Origin: Rhodamnia argentea
Lineage: Eukaryota > Streptophyta > Magnoliopsida > Myrtales > Myrtaceae
Assembly: GCF_020921035.1 (NCBI RefSeq)
Contig: NC_063151.1
Coordinates: forward strand, 35,098,934-35,162,933
Direction: 5' to 3'
DNA: 64,000 bases
A model generated the notes under the pieces. It made no database searches. It saw only the letters and a program-made list of their open reading frames with translations, and was not told the origin of the DNA. How positions within the stretch are numbered: the stretch's first letter is position 1; every line of letters starts with the position of its first letter. This document shows, in pieces, positions 34,404 to 45,512 of this stretch. The translations under genes and the position numbers were made by a program.

Positions 34404-37400
34404 TCAAGCTGCTGCAGCCATTGGCATGGATCTGTAGCAAGCTCGCTTTGCTGCACGAACTATATCTTCAACCTGCACAATGCATGATGAGAAACCAAAG
34501 AAGGTCAGGTGCTAAGCAGTGCCACAAAACCCTCCAATACATCTAGCAATGCTGACAAAACAATTCTTAGTTTTTTCTTAAACAGACACGCCGAAAAAGA
34601 GGGTGTGAAATAGAAATGAGTGCATTCTTCAAGCAGTCCGCCTCGGGCAACTTCATCAATTAACTATGTAGAAGAATCACAAGGAAATTAATCGACCTGA
34701 GGGACAGCCGTCCTCTCCAAGTTGGCAGCATAAGGCATGGGAACATCAGCACCAGCAATTCTCTCGACCGGCGCATCGAGATAACCAAAGCTCTCCTCAA
34801 CAACTGATGTGCTGCGTAAACAAGTAGCATAGAGATTATTTATGCCTCTGTAAATTGCAAGTAGAAAATTAAGTACCAAAGAGAGCAAACGAACCAGATC
34901 TCAGCGCCAATGCCATGCTGAGGGAACCCTTCCTCAACTGTCACAAGCCGATTGGTTTTCCGGACTGAAGCATTGATAGTGGCTCTATCAAGAGGTCGAA
35001 TAGACCTCAAATTAATGACCTGGATTAAAAGGTTCACTTCAGTTTACAAGCATTCAACATAAATCAATTGTCTGTAAGGGCTAAGAAGATTAACTTACCT
35101 CAGCATTAATTCCTTCCTTTGCAAGAATATCAGCTGCCTGAACATTGGGCAAATTTAGATTAGTCTAAACAAATTAAATTTCAGCCTAGTGACTGAAGCA
35201 ATATTTGAAAGGAGATCGGTCACTGAAGGAGTTTCGCAAGAAAAGAGCAAACTAAAGGGAGATACATTTCCCCTAAAAAGCACATTCCAATTGGCAAAGA
35301 GAATATATAGCATCTCAGCCAACAGAATGCAGATGCAAGACAAACCTGGAGGGCAAGGCCCACCATCTTTGAAAAAGCCGTTATCGTCACATCCTTCCCT
35401 TCCTTCTCAATCTGTTGAAAGTAAAAAGTGGAAAAGATGAGAAAATTGACCATACGAATTACCAGTTCGGTAAAATTCACATGATTGCGAAATACCTTGG
35501 CTTTTCCAATGGGAAGGCAAAAACTGGAATCTAGCACTTCAGCTGAAACAGGGAATGACTCGCCATATCTGAATCCCACAATTTACCTCAGAGGTCTCCC
35601 CATATCAGAAAGAAGTGCATAAAAATCCATTAGCGAAAAACTACTCACAATAACTCATTCTCGAGGAAAACTACAGGATCAGGGTCCCTTATGGCAGCTT
35701 TCAACAGGCCACGGGCATCTTCAGAGGAGTATGGAGCCAATACTTTCAAGCCTGGGCAAGAGGCATACCATGCAGCGTAACACTGGACATAATCAACTAA
35801 ATGGAGTCAGCCACTGTTAATGGCAAAAACAAAACGAATCAGTCATGCTTAATCACAAGCAGTACACATCAAGTGGTCAAGACACTCGGTCCATTGGCTG
35901 TAAAGACACCAAGTGTAAAAGCTTAGATGATAAAATGGGCATACCTGAGAGTGTTGAGCACCAACTCCTGCAGCAGCTCCATTTGGACCTCTAAAAACAA
36001 TCGGTACTGACAGCTGACCAGCAGACATATAATTTGATTTTGCAGCAGAATTAATGATGTGGTCAATTGCCTGAGGAAAAAGCTAGGATTAGAACAAACC
36101 TCTAATTACTGCAAAACAAGTCAAATTGTTTACGATAAAAAGCATTTAGGTCAATTAAATCCAACCTGATGCAAGTAACTGGTAAATCCATATATAAACA
36201 AAAATGTCTTGTTAAGTAAACTTTAGGTTATTGTCTAAGCAAAACAATAGGACAGTATTAATTTTTCGTTTACGGGTGTATTTGATACTTCTTTATAGTT
36301 TCACCATAATATAACTGAAAATTCGTATAACTTAATTTTTTATTTTTATTTTTTGGTCGAGTATAACTTAAATTATAAGGCACAAAAGTTTTCTATTTCG
36401 TATAATGTCATACTTCTGAAGAACAATAATATGCTACAACATCTTATGCTATGCTTTATACATAGTTGAAGTTAAGTTATCTTTGTCTTTGATCATGAAT
36501 TTTAACGAAAACTTGCTATTTTGTACTTTCCATTTGCTTTATACGAGTTCCTGCCCAGAAAAATTAGTCTTAGTAAACTTATATCTTATGATTCGAGTAG
36601 GTTCTCGATTCGTGATTCATGTAATTGAGATCTCACTTCACAATGCGCATCTCAATTGGACACAACTACAAGTACAGCAGAGATATAATTCTCATCCTCA
36701 TACTTCATAGTCAAGACAAAACCTAAAGGCCCACTTCACCTTTTAACCTCACAAACTAGCCTGGCATATCTATACAAACTGTCTCACAACCGTATTGTAT
36801 AATTGATTAACAAAACCTTTAGAAATACAGACAAGTGTTCATTACATGAATTCCCAGGTTTCTTTGGCCTTTGCCATTTTGATCATGATATCTAACTAGT
36901 TCTTTTGGTCCAAATGACAAACAACAAACAGAATATGCCTATCCATCGGAAGTATTGCAAGATTCCCCAGCAAAAACATACTAGCATGATAAGAAACATT
37001 ACGCCAGAGAGAACGGTGTAAAACAAACGGCTCAGAGATGAAAGCTCCATTAAAATTTTCCCATTGCAACAATTAGCATATCCTGGGTCAAAAGATTAAC
37101 ATAGATGTCTGTAAAACGCCATCGCAGCGCACAGTAGCCATTTACCATACAGTCACATCATTTTTGTGATAATCCATAAGCACGGCCGTAATTAGCCTGC
37201 CACCTAGACGATAACTAGCAGAGCAACCTACCGCAATGGCCCCCCACTTAAACCTAAGTTCCCCTGAACAAAAATCGCACCCACGGCTATGGGTTCCTAA
37301 GCCGAAAGCATGGGAATGCTCCTAAAACTGGTCAATCCCAGGGTGAGTCCCATATTGTCCGCACAATGATATAATTCAGGTGCTTATTATACATAATAGG

Positions 37401-38454
37401 AAAGCACTTAACCTGCATGGAGAAGTTAAAGGTCATGAACTCTACAACGGGTTTGAGACCATGGTAAGCAGCACCAACTCCAATTCCAGTGAAACCAGCC
37501 TGAAAACAGCACCCCAAAAGATGGGAATGAGAAAGTATTCCAACAAAAAAAGAGTATATTCCTTGGAGGACATAGAATTGAGAAAAAAAATCACATAATA
37601 TCGTGCAAAAGGAATAACCTCTGTGATCGGGGTATCAAGAACCCTGTCGGGGCCATATTTATCAAGTAGACCCTTTGATATCTGTACATATTCGAGTCAA
37701 AATCAAGCAGCAACACATCAATAATGTTGAACATGCCACTCAACCATAACTACAAGGTAAACGTTCATCTCTTTGACTAGAACTGACCTTGTATGCACCT
37801 TGATACTCCCCAACCTAAATTGAAAGAGAGAAGAAATGCAACATAAGAAACAAAAAGAAATGGCCAGAGAAGCACAAAAGTTAAGCATCATCGGATAATT
37901 GCGCTTTACTTACCTCTTCACCCATCAAGAATACCCGTGGATCAGCTGACATTTCCTCATCAAGTGCCGAATTTAGAGCATCTCGCACTGTCATCTGAAT
38001 TATCAGGGATACTTTAGTCAGACTGATAGAAGAGTCCCAATTCTATTAGTTATGAGGACTGGCACAAAATCAGGGGATGAACGAATCTGTGCAGTCCAAT
38101 GCATTGCAAATTGCGGTAAACTTTAAGAAACTACACAATCACACAACGATATACAGAGCTCTTATTTTGAGCAAACTGACAGAAACTGAGTTTATGCCCT
38201 CAGCTTGGAGAGATTGTCAAAGAAATAAGAATATGCACTCGCCTCTTTAGCTGCAGATGAGTAACTCCTCAACGGCGACGCCACGGCGCGGAGGAACGGC
38301 AACGTCTGTCCTAGAATCTGAGCATACGAAGATCGAATTTGAGAATGAGACAGATAGCAGAGTGCTGCTACAAGGAAAATGAACAAAGGATTATTGAGCA
38401 TACCGTAAGAGGAGAACCACCCGCGCTAACTTTTTGTCTCACAACCCCGAACAT
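34404..38454 (-). CDS. PDH-E1beta: Pyruvate dehydrogenase E1 component subunit beta, mitochondrial
   Basis: Fourteen exons on the minus strand: 38454-38404, 38317-38243, 37994-37914, 37814-37788, 37681-37619, 37499-37413, 36070-35945, 35782-35649, 35568-35496, 35411-35346, 35137-35099, 35019-34895, 34811-34697 and 34472-34404. They give 376 aa. The basic, Ser-rich leader (to about residue 40) suits mitochondrial import. Family landmarks in order are [101 protein letters not shown] and [12 protein letters not shown]. The subunit pairs with E1 alpha to decarboxylate pyruvate with thiamine diphosphate. Intron 2 has a GC donor (GAG/GCGAGT). Intron 6 is long (1342 bp) and AT-rich. Confidence 0.96.
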
Positions 38455-38475
38455 CTTCTCTCTCGAACGGTACCA

Positions 38476-39032
38476 CTGGACAAATCACAAAGGACATGAA
38501 CAAAGAAAAAAAAGCACACATCCATCTAATGGAAAACTTGAGAGTAAATCCTAGATAGACCTCAGCCTATAAATTAAGTCGCAGCTCACTGAAAGAACAA
38601 AAAACTATCTATCAAGGCTCAGTCTGTTTCTCCGAACACTCCTCAATGCGCAAAATGGATTCTCAGCTTCCGCACTTGGTTTCAACAATAGCGGAAGCAA
38701 GAATTAATCTCCAAACAGATGCACCAAGAATCCCAAGATATCAAGACCAGAAAACGACGACAATCGCTCTAGAAAATGAGACGCCGATCAGAAATCGCAG
38801 GCCGAAAATCACACTAAGAAAACAAAGACGCCGAATCACATCAATCTATCTCAAAACTGGGACAAGGCTCGCATCGCCGAAACGGAACAAACGAGCGAGA
38901 ACCAAGCTCCAGCCAAATGGTCGGGAGAAATCCCGTGAGATCAGTCGGGGATACATTCCAGATCGGAAGCAAAACAGAAACCGCATGACTGAGCCGGAAT
39001 TGGGCAAAGAATTAATCTCTGAGCGGACAGAC
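38476..39032 (-). other. Probable 5' UTR intron of PDH E1 beta
   Basis: Donor CTCCAG/GTCTGT at 39033/39032 and acceptor TTTGTCCAG ending at 38476 would remove 557 nt just ahead of the start codon. The 191-aa plus-strand frame (38646-39221) that crosses this stretch is antisense and not supported. Part of the intron is copied at 43490-43625. Confidence 0.5.
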
Positions 39033-39033
39033 C

Positions 39034-39604
39034 TGGAGGGAGAGGGCGAGCTGCGACCAAGATGGAGCCGGAGGCGGAGGCGGAGGCGAGCTGCAGAGGA
39101 CGACCTGCGGCACGAGAGAGAGACAGAGACAGAGACCGAGGCGGAACGAGTCAGAGAGAGGAGAGGCGGGTCCGACGTAGGGTGGGAAGAGTACGAGCAC
39201 GCCCCTTATGATGAGACTTGAAATTTCAATTGAATAGGATTAAACTTTTAAACTTAATGGGTTGGCGGATCCATTTCATGCTCCACGGGTTCCGCATGAA
39301 CAAACACCAACATCCTGCTAATCAGGCATGGCCGGTCAAGACCCGAAACGGATCCGAACACGCTCTAAATCTGCCAGTTACCCGTTTGTGTTATCTTTTT
39401 CCCTATTTGGAGCGGGGGTCGAAACCCGTTTGTGTTTTCGGATCGTGTCGAAAATGATGAGACTCTCACCAGGCGCTGACCACGTAGTGCGCCCGTCCCA
39501 CTCAAGCAAGGAGAGAGAAATGGGGTTGTCTGTGTAAGGACTGGGAAAAAAAACAAAGAACTATTAAGGCCCGCCATTTAATTCCTAGGTCAACATTACT
39601 ATAT
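39034..39604. other. PDH E1 beta leader and promoter
   Basis: GC-rich leader to about 39190, with CTC/GAG-rich sequence, then ordinary spacer. No other gene was seen. Confidence 0.35.
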
Positions 39605-39975
39605 GTTTCTATAAGGTAAAAATTGACACAAACGATCCATAAACTTTGATTCGATATACAATTTAGTCTTTGAACTTTTAATTTATTCAATGTACAATTT
39701 GAACTCGGAACTTTTAATTTGTTCAAATGCAGTAAATGAACTTTCGATACATTTCCAATATAGTCTCTAGGCTGTATGAAAATGTTCGATATTAGACCCT
39801 GAGCAGCTGCATTGAACACTTTCGGGGACCACATTGAACTTATAACAAAAGTTAATCGACTAAGTTGAACATTTGGCTAATATTCATGGACTAAATTGAA
39901 TAAATTAAAAGTTCGAGGGCCACACTGTATACCGACTAAAGTTCAAGGATCATTTACTAAATCAAAGAATAAATG
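39605..39975. mobile_element. Foldback element, 'aatgtggtccctgaac' family
   Basis: The left arm has GACACAAACGATCCATAAAC and TTTAATTTATTCAATGTA; the right half repeats these in inverted order (TTGAATAAATTAAAAGTTCG, then AAAGTTCAAGGATCATTTAC). Related copies are at 14618-14962 and 48279-48603. Confidence 0.65.
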
Positions 39976-41803
39976 AAAGCGGGACTCAATTTATTCGAAT
40001 GTTTTATATTAGGTGCACAAGAGCATGCGGACGGCAATCTGGAGAGACACAAGACACCCTGCAGCCATGAAACTATCAAGTCTAAACCTATGGTCTATAC
40101 CCTTAAGACTCAAAATAAGTTTCTACACGGGGTTGATAATGACCTCTAGTTATCGAGTTGAATCTGCACTCCCAATTGGTTACACCAACCTTTGGAGTTA
40201 AACTTATTTGATATTAGGCTTGGTTTGTCTCGACTCCAAAAAAAAAAAAAAAAGTTAACAGAATTAAAAGTTCATTTCTCAACAATTCGTTTGTCTTTAG
40301 TGCGAATTGCAAAAGTTAGGCCTAAAATATCTGCCGACGTCAATCCTGGGGGAAAAAAAATCTGCTGTACGTTTGAATTTTATTGATGGGCGTTGTACCG
40401 AAAGGGAGGCGTAAATGTTAGGCGAGAGATTGTGGATCAACGGCCACGAACGAGATTCCTGAAATCGACACTTAAAAGAGGAACAAATACGTCTTGGTCG
40501 TGAATCTCCGCAGCTGCTGTCCTTTGACTGAATTTGCCTCCACTTTGATTTAGGGATGGCTTTGATTTAGGGATGGCTTCTACCAGTAGCCAGTAGCACA
40601 CCATGTATCTATCTTTTCCCCCCGTGGAATAGTCACCAAGTATACCTCGAGGACGGTAATCACCGCGACGGCGGCACTCCTTTCGATCGCCACAAAGCTC
40701 GTCCACATAGTATAATCTCGTAAACTTTAGGCCTCTCCCTTTTTACCGTCGAGTCGAGTTAGGTAGATTTTGTACCGATTGAGTTTGTCTCTACTATAGC
40801 TATAGTGAAAGAATATGAAAACGAACTCTACATTGTGATAATGAGGTTTTTGCTAGGAGGTCAGTGTCACGGGCTCGCAGATTCGGTGGCGGAATTTAGT
40901 CCGTGCGGCGCCTGGCAAGCCAACCGAGGCCAACCTTCCTTCTTGTGTTGTTTTGTAGAACAGCAAGGCGAATGGCTTTCCCGCATTGGATCGTATAACG
41001 AGGCGAATGGCTTTCTCACATCGGATCGTATAATGCCCACTTAGCTTGGGCATCCGTATTTCAAGCGAGACGAGTAGAACGCTTTAAACGCAGCAACCGA
41101 TTTCGGCCTACCATGGTCATCATCAATAAAGCGACATCAGCTCCCGACCGGTTTATGCACGAGAGGCCAGCCCGTCCTTTTGAGCTCCTAAACGTATCTT
41201 CTATCTAATATGTAACTTCTAGTATAAATCACTACGATACCATTCCCACGGGCCCAGTTATATCTTTCCCTCTGTAATGCTCACTCACCATTACGACACT
41301 CCAAGCTCCACTTATAAGGGAATACGAGTGCAGGAGAACTTGCCCTTCTGGGACACAGAACAACCGACCTGTGTCACCAGCATCTAATATGGCCTGAGAT
41401 TGGTAGGTAGATGAGAGAGAGTCCAACTAATCAAACGGTATCACGAGTCGCCACTTGTTAGATTTGTCCATCCTCTGTCAAAGAGTTAAAAAGAAGACTT
41501 TCGACTCAATAGAGCTCGTGAAATTGAAACACCGAGGCATGGAGGATCTCATTTTTGTTGTAATTATGTTAATTAAACGAATTAGTAATTGCATGTGCTT
41601 TGGGATAAGTTAGAGTCGTACATCTGATATGATGCGCAAGCCGAAATTGAGTTGGTAACAAATTGGGATTTCCTTAGATTGGAGGGGAGGCAGCCTTCTG
41701 GCGATGCTCAACAGCTTGACAAGCCAGGATTTGGGTGGCCCAGCCGAGGGCCAACTCAAAATTCTTCTAGTTGGCTAAATTCACGTCGAACAACACATTT
41801 TAA
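39976..41803. other. Gene-poor stretch with a 35-bp direct repeat
   Basis: A direct repeat of period 35 lies at 40966-41035 (AGGCGAATGGCTTTCYCRCA). Sequence around 40850-41450 might be a decayed LTR or other retroelement, but no primer-binding site, polypurine tract or coding domain was found. A TTTGATTTAGGGATGGC repeat occurs at about 40549-40580. Confidence 0.3.
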
Positions 41804-42690
41804 GGGTTCGCATAGTAACACTTATGAAAGTAGATTTCTGCTCCAAATTTGGAGCATAAATTCATTTGATAATATAACCTCTGAAGCAAAAATTTGTTTG
41901 GAAAAAACTTTTACTTCTGAAAGAAATTTTTACTTCTGAAGTGAATTTTCACTTCTCAAGTTGTTTTTTTTTTTTCCCAATTTGATAAGCTAAAAAAAGT
42001 AGTTTCTCAATTCAAGAAGTACTTCTTGGACAAAAAAAAAAAGACCTCACAAAGTACTTCTCTCATCACCTTCTTTTCATTACTCCCTCACCCTCTTTTT
42101 GATCGGGCCCGCCTCCGCCAACTTTCATCGCCGCCCACCGCTAATCACCGACACCCATTGCCGTTGCCGACCACCGTCCATCGCCACTCGCAACTCACGC
42201 CAACCACCGACCATCGCTAGCCGCTTCCCATCGCCTGCCGCCGGCCGTGACTTCCGCCCACAACTCGCTATAATCGCCGACCACCACCCACCGCCCGCGG
42301 CCGGCGGTGATCGCCAACCATCGCCGCTGCTACCCACCACCCTCCGCCGGCCGCCGCCGCCGCCGAGTAGCCATCTCTAGCCATCAGAGTGAAAATTAAA
42401 TAATTTTTTATTTTTAAAAAATAATAAAAATTATTTTTTAAAGAAATTTTTCAACGGTCGACAATAATTCTTCATAGAAGATTTTCTGTTAATAATATTT
42501 TAGAAGTAGAAATTTTCAACCGTTACAAAATGAATTTCTATTATCAAAAATCAACTTCTGACGCAGAGGTAAAAAAATTAACTTTTGAAGCAGAGGTAGA
42601 AAAATCAACTTTTGCTTTTAAGTAGAAGTAGAAAAATCAATTTCTGATCAGAAGTCGATTTCTGAAGTAAGAGTGTTGTCATGCGCACCC
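41804..42690. mobile_element. PIF/Harbinger-type MITE, copy 2, 3-bp TSD TAA
   Basis: 887 bp. The left end GGGTTCGCATAGTAACACTT pairs with the reverse complement of the right end, GGGTGCGCATGACAACACTC. TAA is duplicated at 41801-41803 and 42691-42693. Same organisation as 2615-3487: ACTTCTGAAG-type arms and a C-rich core (about 42100-42380) that opens several meaningless frames. Confidence 0.8.
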
Positions 42691-42802
42691 TAAGCTTCTC
42701 CTCTTTGTTTTTATCAGTATATTTACTTTCTTTTTCTTTAGTCGAAACGCCACAAACTCCAAACATATTCTCTTCGTCTAAAGGCATCTCGAAAGTAATC
42801 CT

Positions 42803-43477
42803 GGATTATGGGCCTGTTTGATTCAAGATTGCAAATGAGCATTGGGGCCCTAAAGTCCCTTGGCCAAATGCAAATGGTGTTTGGTTCATTTTTTGACTCA
42901 CTTTGGGAAGATGCAATTGCATCTCAAATGCTCTCCAAAGTCCCTTAGCCCAAAGTACCTCTGGAGGTACTTTGGGCTAAGGGACTTTGGCGAAATGCAA
43001 CTAATTTTTTTATTATTTTAATTTTTTCACCTTTGCTTGCCACCGCCGCTGCCGCCTTTCGCCGGTCCCGGTTGCGGCCGCCGCCCGGTCCCCGGTCGCC
43101 GGTCGCCGCCGCCGCCCGGTCGCCGCCGCCGCCGGTCGCCGCCGCCGCCGCCCGGTCGCCTCGCCCCCCGCCGCCGATCGCCGCCGCCGCCGGTCGCCGG
43201 TCGCCGCCGCCGCCCGGTCGCCGCCGCCGGTCGCCGCCGCCGCCGCCGGTCGCCGCCGCCGCCGCCACCCCTTTTTTTTTTTTCAAAAAGAAAAAATATT
43301 TTACAAAGTTCATTTTTCACCAAACAACATTTTCGCCAAAGTTGCTTTTTAAATGTGTTTTTAAAATACACTTTACCAAACACTACTTGCATTTTGAAAA
43401 AGGCCTTTAGCCCAAAGGTATTTGCATTTTCTCAAAGTCTCTTGGCCAAATGCTGAACCAAACGGGGCCTATAATCC
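42803..43477. mobile_element. MITE with (CCG)n core, 675 bp
   Basis: Inverted ends: the left end GGATTATGGGCCTGTTTGAT and the reverse complement of the right end, GGATTATAGGCCCCGTTTGG. The arms contain repeated TTGGCCAAATGCAAATG and TTTAGCCCAAAGGT boxes. The core (43036-43268) is nearly pure CCG/GGTCGCCG repeats, which opens long Pro/Arg or Gly/Ala frames on both strands; none is a gene. The end style recalls Harbinger or hAT MITEs. Confidence 0.65.
42935..42990. repeat. Perfect hairpin, 27-bp arms, 2-nt spacer
   Basis: The arm at 42935-42961 (CCAAAGTCCC ... AAAGTACCTC) is the exact reverse complement of 42964-42990, with only TG between them. It lies inside the left part of the MITE at 42803-43477. 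Confidence 0.9.
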
Positions 43478-43625
43478 CCGCAAGAAGAAAATCATCTATC
43501 GAGGCTCTATTTGTTTCTCCCTACACTCGTCAATGCTCAACTTTCAGCACTTGGTTTCAACAAGAGCAGAAGCAAGAATCGATCTATAAACGGATGCATC
43601 AACAAATCTCAGAATATACGAGACA

Positions 43626-44790
43626 CAGATCATAAATAACGGGATAATTGCCAAAAAAATGCGAAAATCGCTGACATCGTATTTAGGCAATCCATCCAAA
43701 CGGCAACTCACGTCTCACCTGATATAGAAATTAGTGGGGTTATTTTTATTTTTATTTTTTTGCCTTTTCCTATAGTTGGAGCTACAAGTTATAAAAGCGT
43801 TTCTAGTGTAGGCTCTCGGTAACAACGATTTCAAAGTGGACCCAAATGACCGGCTGAGCCCACCCTTTAAATGACAAAAAATCACCAACTCCTCAAACAA
43901 CGACAAAGCAAAAGCTTGCATGATCATCGAATCGATTCAATGACTCCCATCAATGTTTTTTTCCTCGGCTAGGTAGGACAAACTACTCCAAGAAACAGTT
44001 GTTGCCGATGATTGATGAAACCTACCCAAGTGGGAACCAGAATCATAGCATCCCATCATGTCTCAAACGTACCAAATCCCGAGAGCAGTAGAAACAATGT
44101 TGGTGCCAGAGAGGGGACTAAATGATGTACATACAAGCGTCATTTTATGAGTAATGTAGCTGGCAGAACCAATTGCAATGCTGAAAATGAACCGTAACCC
44201 ATTATTTGTTTGGCCTGAAAGAAGTTGCTCTAGACGAGTTTGCTCGTTTGAGAGAGGGATACATTGGAACCTACAAACAACGAATAAAATTTCTGTATTA
44301 TTTCAAGCAGAGTCCAAATGTCTATATTCATTGGTTATCAATTTAAGATTTCGAGTGGGGGCATCAAGTGAGAAAAGGTGGCAAAATGGGTCTAGAACTC
44401 ATATTTTAATCCACATTTATAAGATATATCATAAATAAATGGGTTGCCTTAAGTTTTAAAAGCAAGCTTAATTGGGTTATAAATAAATTAGTATACAAGT
44501 TAATAGGTCTTAAATAGATTTTAAATTGGCCATAAATGGGTTAGTTATCTAATAAGTTTAAGTGAGTCTTAAACAAGTCATTTTCTTTAATTCTTTTAAT
44601 TTTGCGATTTTTCATAATTTTTTTAGCTTTTTGGTTTTTCATTCTTTTCCTTTTTTTTCTACGAATCCAGCAACCCTAGCGACCCTTGTTGGACGTACAT
44701 AAAAGAAAGAGCGAAAAAGAAAATTATGACAAGATTATATTTTTTTTTTATAAAAAAAAAATATGAAAATTGTCCAAAGTGTTTTAGCAG
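43626..44790. other. AT-rich spacer, no gene seen
   Basis: No recognised coding sequence. The part from about 44420 to 44590 is made of AAATGGGTTA/TAAATTGG-like degenerate words, of the same type as 51880-52030, suggesting an old dispersed repeat. Confidence 0.35.
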
Positions 44791-45501
44791 GAAAATTATC
44801 AAAAAAGTTCTAAACTTTTTTCCCTTTTAATTTAATCCTAAACCTTTTGAATTTGCCGATTCAATCCTAAACATTTTCACCTTTTTGCTGATTCAGTCAT
44901 ATTGATTGAAAATCGCTAATGTGGACGTCCGACATCCTACATGGCACTGCTGATCTTGACATGGATAATTTTTAATAATACTTTTAGTAATATTTTTAAT
45001 GATTTTTTCCTTTTTTCCCTTTTCCTTTTTTTTCCTTTTTTTTCTTGGCCGGCTTCAAGCAAGGGCAGCCCTCGCCGACCTCTAGCGGCTGTCGTCCTTG
45101 CCGAATCGAGCAAGGGCAACCTTCGCCGGCCTTCAATGGCCATCGCCCTTGCCGGTCTTCACCGGATCAAGTAAGGGCAGCCCTCACTAGCCTTTGGTGG
45201 CCATCGCTCACCAAAGGTGAGCAAGGGTTGCCCTCACCAAATCCGACGAGGTGGGCCCTCGCCTAAGGTTGGTGGAGGAAAAAACAAGAAAAGGAAAAAA
45301 AAAAAAAAGGGAAAAAGGAAAAACATAAAAATTAAAATATTATTAAAAATTATCAGCACGGTAGGTGCCACATAGGATGGCAGGTGTGCACGTCAACAAT
45401 TTACGACTAATAGAACCGAATCGGCAAACTTAAGGTTTCAAACTGAATTGGTAAAATGCCTAAAGGTTTAGGGATTTTTTTTTTTTTTGACAATGTTTTC
45501 A
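44791..45501. mobile_element. Mutator-like (MULE) foldback element with 11-bp TSD
   Basis: Inverted arms of about 250 bp. The left arm has GAAAATTATCAAAAAAGTTC, TTTGCCGATTCAATCCTAAA and a CGTCCGACATCCTACATGGC box; the right arm carries these inverted. Flanks TGTTTTAGCAG (44780-44790) and TGTTTTAGTAG (45502-45512) form an 11-bp target duplication with one mismatch, within the 8-11 bp range of MULEs. The core (45050-45270) is made of GCAAGGGCAGCCCTCGCC-like repeats. No transposase is present. Confidence 0.8.
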
Positions 45502-45512
45502 TGTTTTAGTAG

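Larger units (their letters stand above)
42700..43625 (-). pseudogene. Partial copy of the PDH E1 beta 5' end, interrupted by a MITE
   Basis: The reverse strand at about 42763-42740 reads MFGVCGV, where the real gene starts MFGVVRQ, preceded by the same CGAAGAGAA-like leader. On the far side of the MITE, 43490-43625 (CGAGGCTCTATTTGTTTCTC ... CAGCACTTGGTTTCAACAAG) matches 38612-38745 of the 5' UTR intron in the same order and orientation. The copy therefore holds leader, start codon and part of the intron, and nothing after exon 1. It is cut on the gene side by MITE copy 2 (ending at 42690) and holds the MITE at 42803-43477 inside. Confidence 0.6.

Noticed and set aside
38646-39221. 191-aa plus-strand frame, Arg/Glu-rich
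   Set aside because: Antisense to the PDH E1 beta leader and its probable 5' UTR intron; composition is that of a reversed CT-rich leader.
40850-41450. Possible solo LTR
   Set aside because: No TG..CA ends with a target duplication, primer-binding site or polypurine tract could be identified.
43033-43456. Long Pro/Arg and Gly/Ala frames on both strands
   Set aside because: Products of CCG repeats inside a MITE; no protein features.
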